Assembly: GCA_946618265.1 (NCBI GenBank)
Contig: CAMOLA010000053.1
Span: 1 to 14,083, forward strand
Origin: an uncultured Eggerthellaceae bacterium
Lineage (GTDB): Bacteria > Actinomycetota > Coriobacteriia > Coriobacteriales > Eggerthellaceae
Direction of reading: 5' to 3'
Length of the DNA stretch: 14,083 bases
The position numbers were made by a program, and so were the translations under genes. A model generated the notes under the pieces. That model worked only from the letters and a program-made list of their open reading frames with translations, was not told where the DNA came from and did no database searches. Of this stretch, positions 7,249-14,083 are shown in pieces (within the stretch, counting starts at the first letter, position 1; each line of letters begins with the position of its first letter).

Positions 7249-10010
7249 TAATCGTCGAACAGCGTGTACTGCACCGGCTTCTCCGCCTGCAGCTGCGCGG
7301 CGCGTGATTGGATCTCCGGCCACGCCACGACAAGCGAGTTGTATGCGAACGCCTCGGCGTTCCAGCCCTTCTTGTCAGCGATGGTGAACAGGCGGTATGC
7401 CAGCGCCTTTGCGTTCTCGGCCCTGCTGTCGAAGACGTCCTTGAGCATCTGAGCGCATGCCTCCACGCCGCCGGTCTCCATGGCGTGGGTGAGCTGCTGG
7501 GTGAACAGCCACGTGAATCCCCATTCGCTGGAGCTCTTCAGCTCGTCGCGCCCGAGTAGCCTCACGATGCCCTTGCTGGCGAAGAGCGCGCCCTTGGCGG
7601 CAAGGCCGTCGATGGAGGTGTTCTTCGCGCGGGCGAGAACGTCCGCTTCGCCGAACTTGATTTCGTTGAACGCGCACTGGGTGTACAGGTCCACGCAGAA
7701 GCGGCTGTCGCGGTCGAGGTCGCTATCCTGGTCGGAGAAGTACAAATCGAGTTCCTGGTTGATGATCTGCAGAGCGGCGCGGACCGTCATCTCGGAGCCG
7801 TCGGCCTCGAGCACCTTCGAGAACCGCGAGTACACGCCGATGCCGGGGCCGATGGCCGACTGCGCCATATCCACGGGTGCGATGTTGCTAGTCTGCAGTT
7901 TGTCAAGGGCTGGCTTGAGCTCGCGCTTGAGCGTGTTGACGAAATCACGACGGGTCGCCATCGGCGCATCGGTAGGCCGTTTGCGACAGACGAGAACGAT
8001 GGAGGATGCTAGGGCATTGCTTCCGTTGCCTATTGATCGGCCTTCTTTTTCGGTCCTCATCGGCCATGTTCCATTTATCGAGAAACCGGCTCGGATTATC
8101 GCCGAAAGCATAGTTTCCCATCCAGTTGATGCGGTTGCTTCAACTTGATTCACTGAGGTTGTTTCGCTTTGCTTAAATGCGTAATAGATTGTTACAGGAA
8201 CGTCTTCTCGCGCGTATTCATTAACTTGTTTGAAAGCAGAGTACATGCCTTCTTCAAAGAAGGTACGTGCACCCTCTACTCCTCGGTTGTCACGATAGGG
8301 CGTTGCAACAAGTTCTTCCATTTTAGGAACAAGCATAGTATTGAATAGCTTCGGGTACGTATTCTTGAGAGAACGTCTTAACCAGACGTAAAAGTAGTCC
8401 GACAAATCCGCGTACCCAATGTTGTTGTAGTATGGCGGATCCGTTGAGACAATAATCTCACGCATGCCATTGTCGCTTTGCGCATCAAATTGGGATGCAC
8501 ATCCTGGCGCCCCGCTTCCCAATGCAGCAAATGCTTTAATCATTCTTTCATGAAGATTGTTGAAGCTTCCCGAAGAATGGCTGAAAACGTTGCACTCCGC
8601 GTAATCCCATACCATAGGGATTGCTTGACGGCTAAACGTCGATCTCATTTGGGTATTAGGTGAATTCCATCCGCAAACAGTCGAGGAGTGATTCGCTAGC
8701 TGGTCAACCAAAAAGGCAAGATATACCCCGACTGCCTCGCCATATGCTTTTGCTCCACGCCCGCCGTTTACAAGACTCACAGAATCGTCATTCATTCCCG
8801 CTTTGACCGCATCTAGATAAACCGTTTGCTGAATTTCTGGCACTAGATCGGAAAAGGTAACCATTGTTGTAAGCTGCCTGTTCGAAAAGAGCTTATGGAA
8901 CTCATCAAGCCCGTATATCTTTGTGTTCAAATGCCCAGGATAATCGGCGAGAACTCCAAGTGGATAGTCATCGGGTTTTGGGACTTCAGCTATAGCTTCA
9001 TCATCGGGTTTTGGACTGATGTATACACGTCCTGATTGCCCTTCAGCAACGATTGCCATTAGCTTTTGACCGAGGCGCCCTTCTACGCCTTCGTGTCGAA
9101 TATGATCGAACGTGATTGGTGATCCGCAATGAGCGCAAATAGCCCCTTTGCGGTTTACCGTTCCGTTATCTTTTCCTTTTCCAAGAACGACGTTGAACAG
9201 TAATTGGCCATCCTTTGTGTTGAGCTCAACGTGCGCTTCTTTCCCTCTTTTCTTCGATATGGCAAATGACCTAATTAGCGGAGCGTTCTTTCCGCACGCC
9301 GGGTTTGGACATTTGACAGTACGCGCCCACAGCCAGGCGATAACCGTTCCTTTACCTCCACCTTGGTCCGCAGGTATATTTGCTGTTGGGTATAAATGCC
9401 CTACTTGTTTGAACGCTTTTTCGCACATCAGCCGCCCATAGTAACCGACGTCGTCAGCTAGACCGCTGCATCCATCCCAGCTCTCACGGCCTAGCAAGCC
9501 TTGCGAATCAGGATTTACTGGAGCGTTACCTGAAAATGCGGCAGGTATTTCAATCATTGCCTTGTTGATGGTAACCGCAACGGGATTGAGATCTTGGGCA
9601 TATGCCTTCAATCCAAGACGTTGAGCTTCAAGTGGGATAGCTCCACCGCCAGCAAACGGATCCAACAGTGGAGGTAAATCATCCCCGATGCTCTTTCGTA
9701 TTTCGGCTCTTGCGGCATCAAGTACGCGCTGATTGTTAGAGTTCTCCCATACTACGAGTTCTTCGAGGATTCCAAAAAGCCTTTCACGTTCGGCCGTCTG
9801 CTCTGACTCAGTAGGAAATTCCTCAGGGTGACTTGAAGGATCATCGACCAATGAAGACCAAATGACCGCCCTGGCTGCTGCAAGAGGCCGTCTTGCCCAC
9901 CAAAGGTGCAGTGTTGATGGATGTCCGTGACGGATAGACTTCTCTCTTACGGAGGCATTGTTAATTGCCTCAAGCGGCAGCGCCACCTCGATGAGCTTCT
10001 TTATTGCCAT
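7248..10010 (-). CDS. DUF1156 adenine-specific DNA methyltransferase with Zn ribbon
   Basis: This is a 920-residue DNA methyltransferase. The N-terminus is a clear DUF1156 domain (IEVALPLEAINNASVREKS, then HLWWARRPLAAARAVIWSS). The S-adenosylmethionine site LLDPFAGGGAIPLEA is at 115-129 and the catalytic DPPY at 524-527, so it is an amino-methyltransferase, most likely making N6-methyladenine. The 400 residues between them hold a Zn ribbon with Cys234/Cys239 and Cys292/Cys295 and probably the DNA-recognition part; the order motif I, recognition, DPPY is alpha-like. The start at 10010 has GGAAAGG 8 bases upstream and overlaps the helicase stop by 10 bases. By analogy with restriction and DISARM-type systems it should mark self DNA; the target sequence cannot be read from the gene. 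Codons about 13-675 have much lower GC than the rest. Confidence 0.9.
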   Translation of the reverse strand: MAIKKLIEVALPLEAINNASVREKSIRHGHPSTLHLWWARRPLAAARAVIWSSLVDDPSSHPEEFPTESEQTAERERLFGILEELVVWENSNNQRVLDAARAEIRKSIGDDLPPLLDPFAGGGAIPLEAQRLGLKAYAQDLNPVAVTINKAMIEIPAAFSGNAPVNPDSQGLLGRESWDGCSGLADDVGYYGRLMCEKAFKQVGHLYPTANIPADQGGGKGTVIAWLWARTVKCPNPACGKNAPLIRSFAISKKRGKEAHVELNTKDGQLLFNVVLGKGKDNGTVNRKGAICAHCGSPITFDHIRHEGVEGRLGQKLMAIVAEGQSGRVYISPKPDDEAIAEVPKPDDYPLGVLADYPGHLNTKIYGLDEFHKLFSNRQLTTMVTFSDLVPEIQQTVYLDAVKAGMNDDSVSLVNGGRGAKAYGEAVGVYLAFLVDQLANHSSTVCGWNSPNTQMRSTFSRQAIPMVWDYAECNVFSHSSGSFNNLHERMIKAFAALGSGAPGCASQFDAQSDNGMREIIVSTDPPYYNNIGYADLSDYFYVWLRRSLKNTYPKLFNTMLVPKMEELVATPYRDNRGVEGARTFFEEGMYSAFKQVNEYAREDVPVTIYYAFKQSETTSVNQVEATASTGWETMLSAIIRAGFSINGTWPMRTEKEGRSIGNGSNALASSIVLVCRKRPTDAPMATRRDFVNTLKRELKPALDKLQTSNIAPVDMAQSAIGPGIGVYSRFSKVLEADGSEMTVRAALQIINQELDLYFSDQDSDLDRDSRFCVDLYTQCAFNEIKFGEADVLARAKNTSIDGLAAKGALFASKGIVRLLGRDELKSSSEWGFTWLFTQQLTHAMETGGVEACAQMLKDVFDSRAENAKALAYRLFTIADKKGWNAEAFAYNSLVVAWPEIQSRAAQLQAEKPVQYTLFDD
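7990..9970. other. Low-GC segment inside the methyltransferase gene
   Basis: Hand counts of single 60-base lines give 42-50% GC inside (for example 8041, 8161, 8581, 8821, 9181) against 60-67% in nearby lines of the same gene end and the neighbours (7441, 7921, 10141, 11461). The reading frame is intact across both edges, which lie near codons 13 and 675. Edge positions are approximate, to within a few tens of bases. This looks like an allele replaced by recombination. Confidence 0.65.
8968..9014 (-). repeat. In-frame 33-base tandem-like repeat in the methyltransferase
   Basis: The plus-strand 14-mer TCATCGGGTTTTGG occurs at 8968-8981 and 9001-9014, 33 bases apart. It encodes the repeated peptide PKPDD at about residues 333-337 and 344-348. 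It is probably a small duplication in a loop after the Zn ribbon. Confidence 0.6.
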
Positions 10011-13000
10011 GTGTCGGTCCTTTCCAGGACGACCTCAGCAGACTCGATGAGCCGTCCCATATCGTAGTTGACGCTGTTCTCCGCAAAAGACGGCGCACGC
10101 AGCGCGGGTCGTCTCAGATAGGTGGTCTTGGTGGTGTGGCCGTCGACCTCGACGATGGCCAGAAGCCAGCACTCGGGCTTGTTCAGGCCGCACAAGATCT
10201 CGTTCTTGGTGAGCGTTATCGAGTCGCCTCCGGCGATGCGCCCCTTCACCTCCACCATGCGGGTCACCGGGTCGTCTCCGTCTCGCATGCTGTCGGGCAC
10301 GCGGGAGAGGATGTCGTAGCCTATTCCTCGTTGCTCGCTCACGTCCTTGGGTGCGTATCCCAGCTCACGCTCGATGGCCATGATGGCGTCCATGGCGGCG
10401 AGCTCGGTCTTGCGCTTCGCGACCGTGTCGGCGCTCTGCCCGTTCAGGTTTGCGGCCGTCGAACCGTGAAGCATCGACGCCGGCGCCACGAGGGCGCCGC
10501 CCACCACGCGTGGCGGCATGGGGCTCAGCTGCTTCTGCCGGTCGAGCTGGTCCATGCGCCTCTTCAGGCGTTCGGCCAGCTCGTTGGCCCTGCGCTCGGC
10601 CTGCTTCGAGTTCAGGCGGGCGTTTCGCTTGCCTGCTTGCTCGCGGTCGGCGAGCTCCCCGGCGCGGAAGTCCCAGTAGTTGATCTCAGCGCGCAGGCGC
10701 GTGTCCACGGCCTTCTGCACCTTCGCCACCTGCGCAAGCGTGCGCGTGCGCACCTCGCCAATGTGCTCGGGGATGATGTTGCGGATGGCGAAGTCGGTGG
10801 CTATCTTGTCCGGGTCGCTCTCGAGCCAGCCCAGCTCCTCGGCGAACACGCTCTCCATGGACGCGCGCTCGGCTTCGGTCGCCGGGCGGTAGTCAAGGTA
10901 AGGCGCGTATCCCGCGTCGAACGTGTTGCCGTCGTAGTCTATCTCAACGAAGTGCACGGCCCGGCTCACGGTCTTCTTGGTGCCGTCGGGCAGCACGGTG
11001 CCGTCCTGGATGGCGCTCTCCACGTAGAACAGGAAACGCGGCACGTCCGCCGTCTCGTCGTCGTCCACGAGCACGGCTCCCTGTCGCAACGTCCCCAGGC
11101 TCTGCTCGAGGATGACCGACACGGTGGCGTCGAGCAGCGGGTGCCCCGGGCACACGAGGTCGGCGGTAACGCCGCCGGGCATCTGCACGCGCTCCTTCTC
11201 GAAGCAGATGCGCTCGTAGCTGCGAAGCACCGGGTCGGCGATGCCGATGTGCATGTCGTGGCTGCGCACGCTGAACGGGACCTCTATCACTTCGTAGCGC
11301 CCGTCCTCGCGCTCGGATATGCGACCGCCCAAGCGCCGCATGGCCTCCACGAAGAACGCCTCGATGAAGTGCGGCTCCAGCTTGCGCGCCTCCATCCGCT
11401 CCATGTCCTCCTTGATCTTCATGACGGAGTGTACGTCCATCACGTCGGAGGTCAGCGCGTATTCCTCAAGCAGTCGTTTCAGCGCGTCGCCGTCGAGCGA
11501 GCTGTCGACCACCTGGTTCAGCCGGTCGCGCACGTCGGGCCGGTCGCCGTAGCGGATGGCTTCCACGAGCAGCTCGCGCAGCGGCTTGTCCTCGAAGGTC
11601 ACGCGGCCCAGGATGTCGAAGACGCGCCCGCCAAGCGCGGTGCGCTCCTCCTCGAGCTTCTGGAACAGGCGGTCGAACACCTGGCCCTCGCGCGTCTCCT
11701 TGGCCACGAGGTTCCACAGGTGGCACACCTCGGTCTGGCCGATGCGGTGCACGCGCCCGAAACGCTGCTCGATGCGGTTGGGGTTCCACGGCAGGTCGTA
11801 GTTCACCATCAGGTGCGCTCGCTGCAGGTTGATGCCCTCGCCGGCCGCGTCGGTGGCAACGAGTATGCGCACGTTCTTGTCCTGCTTGAACAGCTCCTCT
11901 GCCTTGTGGCGCTCGTCGCGCGGCATGCCGCCCTTGATGGTCAGCACCGCGTCCTGGCTGCCCAGCAGCTGCCGTATCTTGGTCGCGAGGTATTCCAGCG
12001 TGTCCTTGTGCTCGGTGAACACGATGAGCTTCTCACGCCTGCCGTCGGGCCCGAACATGTCGGAGTTGTCCTGCAGAAGGCGGCTCAGCTCGTCCCACTT
12101 GCGGTCCTCGCCGCTCATGCGGACCTCGTTGGCCTTGCGCTCAAGAACCTTCAGCGTCGCGATCTCAGCCTCCAGCTCGGTTGCGGTGGCCGAGGCGGAG
12201 GCGGTGTCGATGACGTCGTCCTCCATGCCCTCAAGCTCTTCGGGCGTGTAGTCGTCCTCGTCGAAGTCCTCGTCGAACTGGTTGAACACGGTCGAGTACG
12301 AACCGGTGCCGTTTGCCTGGTCGCGAACCTCCAGAAGGCGCGATTCGAGACGCTCCCTGCGGCGGCGGAGCGACTGGTAGATCGCCTCGGGCGAGGATGC
12401 CAGCCTGCGCTGCAGGATGGTGAGCGCAAAGCCGACGCTGTTCTTCCGCTTGCCGTCCAGTCGGTCGGCGCGGTTGAACTCCTCGGTAACGTAGTCAGTC
12501 ACCATCGCGTACAGGTCCGCCTCTGCGGGCGACAGCGAGTACGTCACGGTCTGGGCACGGCGCTCTGGGAAGAGCGGCCTCCCATCGAAGCGAAGCAGCT
12601 CCTCCTTCACCAGCCGCCGCATCACGTCGGACACGTCGAAGTCGGGCTTGAAGACGTTCTCGGGAACATCGTGGATAAGCGCGTCGGGCGGCGTGAGCTC
12701 GCGGGGCTTCTGCTTGCGGTGGCGCGCCCCCTCGAAGCGGTCGCGGTCGATGAGCGCCATGAACAGTTGGAAGTCCTCGGGCTTGCCGTTGTGTGGCGTT
12801 GCCGTCATCAGCAGCAGGTTCTCGGTCGTCTCGCCCAGAAGCTGCCCCAGCTGGTAACGCTTGGTGTACTTCACCTCGCCGCCGAACACGGTCGCGCTCA
12901 TCTTGTGCGCCTCGTCCACCACGACGAGGTCCCAGGTCGTGTCCTTCAGGAGCGCCTGCACGTCCTCGCTGCGCGAAAGCTTGTCAAGCCGCGCGATGCA

Positions 13001-13600
13001 GAGGTCGTTCTCCTTGAACGCGTTGCGCGTAACCGACGCCTCCAACAGGTCGTTCGTAAGGATGGTGAACTTCAACCCAAACTTGCGGTACAGCTCGTCC
13101 TGCCATTGCTCCACGAGGTTGCCCGGGCACACGATGAGGCACCGCTTCAGGTCGCCGCGTGCCAGCATCTCCTTGACGAGAAGGCCTGCCATGATGGTCT
13201 TGCCAGCGCCCGGGTCATCCGCCAGCACGTAGCGAAGCGGCATCTTCGGCAGCATGTTCTGGTACACCGCCGAGATCTGGTGCGGCAGCGGGTCGATAGC
13301 AGACGTGCGCACGGCAAGGTACGGGTCGAAGAGGTGCGCCAGGTTGATACGGTAAGCCTCCGACACGAGCTTCAGCTCGCTCGGGTCTGCGTCGAATGTC
13401 CACTGCGACGCGCTGACGAGCCGAAGGTTTGGCTCCATGTCGCGGTAGAGCATCGTCTCGCCGAGAACGTTGTCCTCGGTGCGGTAGGTGAGCGTGAGCG
13501 CGTAGTTGCCGAACCACTCCACAGCCACAGCGGTGACGACCTTTTCGCCCACGACGCCCGTAAGCTGCGTCCCTACGCGGATGTCCTCAAGCTTAGTCAT
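10001..13600 (-). CDS. SNF2-type helicase with C-terminal DUF3883 domain
   Basis: This is an SF2 helicase/translocase of 1199 residues from the start MTKLEDIRV. Motifs are Walker A ADDPGAGKT at 127-135, DEAH at 229-232, TATPH at 266-270, DAAGEGINLQ at 584-593 and RFGRVHRIGQ at 613-622. An acidic insert lies at about 442-462. After a long middle region, residues about 1085-1160 form a DUF3883 domain with Asp1096 (GYD) and Glu1117-Val-Lys1119 (EVKG), spaced like a PD-(D/E)XK nuclease site. The frame is open for 40 more codons upstream, but the ATG at 13600 overlaps the antitoxin-like stop codon in AATGACTAAG, so coupled translation from there is preferred. The C-terminus overlaps the methyltransferase start. 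It resembles the SNF2-like helicase of class 1 DISARM. DNA translocation is known for the family; DNA cleavage is my inference. Confidence 0.85.
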   Translation of the reverse strand: MTKLEDIRVGTQLTGVVGEKVVTAVAVEWFGNYALTLTYRTEDNVLGETMLYRDMEPNLRLVSASQWTFDADPSELKLVSEAYRINLAHLFDPYLAVRTSAIDPLPHQISAVYQNMLPKMPLRYVLADDPGAGKTIMAGLLVKEMLARGDLKRCLIVCPGNLVEQWQDELYRKFGLKFTILTNDLLEASVTRNAFKENDLCIARLDKLSRSEDVQALLKDTTWDLVVVDEAHKMSATVFGGEVKYTKRYQLGQLLGETTENLLLMTATPHNGKPEDFQLFMALIDRDRFEGARHRKQKPRELTPPDALIHDVPENVFKPDFDVSDVMRRLVKEELLRFDGRPLFPERRAQTVTYSLSPAEADLYAMVTDYVTEEFNRADRLDGKRKNSVGFALTILQRRLASSPEAIYQSLRRRRERLESRLLEVRDQANGTGSYSTVFNQFDEDFDEDDYTPEELEGMEDDVIDTASASATATELEAEIATLKVLERKANEVRMSGEDRKWDELSRLLQDNSDMFGPDGRREKLIVFTEHKDTLEYLATKIRQLLGSQDAVLTIKGGMPRDERHKAEELFKQDKNVRILVATDAAGEGINLQRAHLMVNYDLPWNPNRIEQRFGRVHRIGQTEVCHLWNLVAKETREGQVFDRLFQKLEEERTALGGRVFDILGRVTFEDKPLRELLVEAIRYGDRPDVRDRLNQVVDSSLDGDALKRLLEEYALTSDVMDVHSVMKIKEDMERMEARKLEPHFIEAFFVEAMRRLGGRISEREDGRYEVIEVPFSVRSHDMHIGIADPVLRSYERICFEKERVQMPGGVTADLVCPGHPLLDATVSVILEQSLGTLRQGAVLVDDDETADVPRFLFYVESAIQDGTVLPDGTKKTVSRAVHFVEIDYDGNTFDAGYAPYLDYRPATEAERASMESVFAEELGWLESDPDKIATDFAIRNIIPEHIGEVRTRTLAQVAKVQKAVDTRLRAEINYWDFRAGELADREQAGKRNARLNSKQAERRANELAERLKRRMDQLDRQKQLSPMPPRVVGGALVAPASMLHGSTAANLNGQSADTVAKRKTELAAMDAIMAIERELGYAPKDVSEQRGIGYDILSRVPDSMRDGDDPVTRMVEVKGRIAGGDSITLTKNEILCGLNKPECWLLAIVEVDGHTTKTTYLRRPALRAPSFAENSVNYDMGRLIESAEVVLERTDTWQ
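10019..10025 (-). promoter_or_regulatory. GGAAAGG ribosome site of the methyltransferase gene
   Basis: GGAAAGG (10025-10019) lies 8 bases before the ATG at 10010 and inside the helicase coding region. It supports the first ATG of the DUF1156 protein as the true start. Confidence 0.65.
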
Positions 13601-13778
13601 TCTTGCTCTCGCTCTTCTCGGCACGCTTCTGAAGCTCAGCGAACGCATCGGCGTCCATGAGCACCAGATGCTCGGTGCCGTTCTTCGAGAGGTAAATGGG
13701 CTCACTGGTCTCCTTGGCAAGCTTGGTCAATTCGCCGATCTTGCGCTGCAAGTGTGATACGGGACGAATAATCGCCAT
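13593..13778 (-). CDS. Phd/YefM-type antitoxin-like protein, first gene of the operon
   Basis: This 61-residue protein reads MAIIRPVSHLQRKIGELTKL and continues with KETSEPIYLSKNGTEHLVLM, the typical N-terminal DNA-binding fold of Phd/YefM antitoxins. Family members are usually about 80-90 residues, with a toxin-binding tail. Here only about 15 charged residues follow the fold, so the tail is short or absent. No RelE, Doc or PIN toxin is next to it; the next gene, overlapping by 8 bases, is the helicase. GGAAAGG at 13796-13790 precedes the start by 11 bases. Phd/YefM proteins repress their own promoters, so a likely role is autoregulation of the defence operon. An alternative is that it neutralises an effector in the operon, such as the HEPN domain. 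That part is speculation. Confidence 0.8.
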   Translation of the reverse strand: MAIIRPVSHLQRKIGELTKLAKETSEPIYLSKNGTEHLVLMDADAFAELQKRAEKSESKND

Positions 13779-13820
13779 GTCGCACCCAGCCTTTCCGAGT
13801 GATGAACGATGTTACAGCAC

Positions 13821-13849
13821 ATCATACATAAACTTTTCAGTATCGAGAA
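13821..13849 (-). promoter_or_regulatory. Candidate promoter of the four-gene minus operon
   Basis: On the minus strand TATGAT (13826-13821) is a good -10 match. The -35 position, 17 bp upstream, is TTCTCG (13849-13844), a poor match that would suit an activator-dependent or weak promoter. One copy of the TTCTCGA repeat covers this position. The leader to the ATG at 13778 would be about 35 bases. Confidence 0.4.
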
Positions 13850-13930
13850 GGACGAGGTCGCAAGCGATGCGATAAACCCATCGAGAAGAACGACGCCGAA
13901 TGTCGATAGCTTTCCGATGATGTCGAGAAG
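13843..13930. repeat. Three TCGAGAAG repeats upstream of the operon
   Basis: TCGAGAAG occurs at 13843-13850, 13881-13888 and 13923-13930, 38 and 42 bp apart. Two copies extend to TCGAGAAGAAC. They lie upstream of, and at, the operon promoter, so they may be binding sites, perhaps for the Phd/YefM-like protein. Confidence 0.5.
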
Positions 13931-14083
13931 AACCTGCGAGTCACCGATTGCTGCTGCGGAACCACAACAAGCAAGTCGCACGTCGTCGTATTTGTTTTGC
14001 CGCCATCCCTGGCTGCTGGCCTGGCCGCGCGCTACCAACCTCGGGTTGTCCGCAGCCCGGCCGCCCACGCTCCGGGTGTGCGC
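13931..14083. other. Unassigned right-hand DNA
   Basis: I see no recognisable gene here. A plus-strand frame is open from an ATG at 13809 to the window end (91 codons, running off), but it has no good ribosome site, its product resembles no family, and its start overlaps the operon promoter region. A minus-strand frame that overlaps the antitoxin-like gene is also unconvincing. From about 13990 the DNA becomes very GC-rich, which may mark the edge of the island or the next gene. Confidence 0.4.

Noticed and set aside
5565..7307. Open frame of 580 codons on the plus strand
   Set aside because: It is antisense to the HEPN-DUF499 gene, with a His/Arg/Leu-rich product and no domain; a composition artefact.
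10004..13660. Open frame of 1218 codons on the plus strand
   Set aside because: It lies exactly antisense to the helicase, whose motifs are unmistakable. Long antisense frames are usual in GC-rich genes, and this one has no recognisable domain.
13601..13720. 40-residue extension of the helicase
   Set aside because: It overlaps the antitoxin-like gene out of frame and is Arg/Ser/Pro-rich, unlike the start of the helicase family.
13727..14068. Minus-strand frame of 113 codons at the right end
   Set aside because: It overlaps the antitoxin-like gene and its start region, and its product resembles no family.
1..14083. Insertion sequences, tRNA genes or phage integration sites
   Set aside because: I saw no transposase or integrase motif, no tRNA-like cloverleaf and no matching direct repeats at the two ends.

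Overview
The window is a compact piece of a bacterial defence island: two convergent gene sets whose stop codons are 22 bases apart, with the edge of a neighbouring gene on the left and unassigned DNA on the right. The host is probably a fairly GC-rich bacterium. Single 60-base lines counted by hand give about 60-67% GC in most of the minus-strand operon and about 53% in one line of the AAA ATPase gene. Starts are led by Shine-Dalgarno sites. An actinobacterium of the gut Coriobacteriia type would fit, but nothing here proves the taxon.

Left part, plus strand (about 92-3769). The first 91 bases hold the start of a divergent Gln/Glu-rich gene that runs off the window. A regulatory-looking intergenic stretch follows. 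It has a 9-bp inverted repeat around a small hairpin, then four GTKTACA direct repeats spaced 20-21 bp. Next are an AAA ATPase (339-1430) and a subtilisin-like S8 protease (1433-3769), two bases apart. The pair matches IetAS, an ATPase/serine protease pair known as a plasmid toxin-antitoxin and reported as anti-phage.

Middle and right part, minus strand (13778 down to 3792). This looks like one operon of four genes: a short Phd/YefM-type antitoxin-like protein; an SNF2-type helicase with a C-terminal DUF3883 domain; a DUF1156 adenine-specific DNA methyltransferase; and a DUF499 AAA ATPase with an N-terminal Swt1-type HEPN domain. The first two junctions overlap by 8 and 10 bases and the third gap is 15 bases. 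A candidate terminator for this operon lies inside the 3' end of the convergent protease gene. The helicase, methyltransferase and DUF499 ATPase resemble components of DISARM-related methylation-based defence. No drmA, drmB or phospholipase-D gene is visible, and the operon appears bounded at both ends. My inference is that the methyltransferase marks self DNA, the helicase inspects unmarked DNA, and damage comes from the HEPN domain (RNA) and/or the DUF3883 domain (DNA). The antitoxin-like protein has no visible toxin and probably acts as the operon regulator.

The two most unusual signals are these. First, the methyltransferase gene is a composition mosaic: roughly codons 13-675, covering the whole catalytic and recognition part, are about 42-50% GC in sampled lines, while both gene ends and both neighbours are 60-67%. 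Second, a HEPN RNase-like motif in the DUF499 protein and a D-X20-E-V-K motif in the helicase give two potential nuclease active sites in an operon with no separate nuclease gene.
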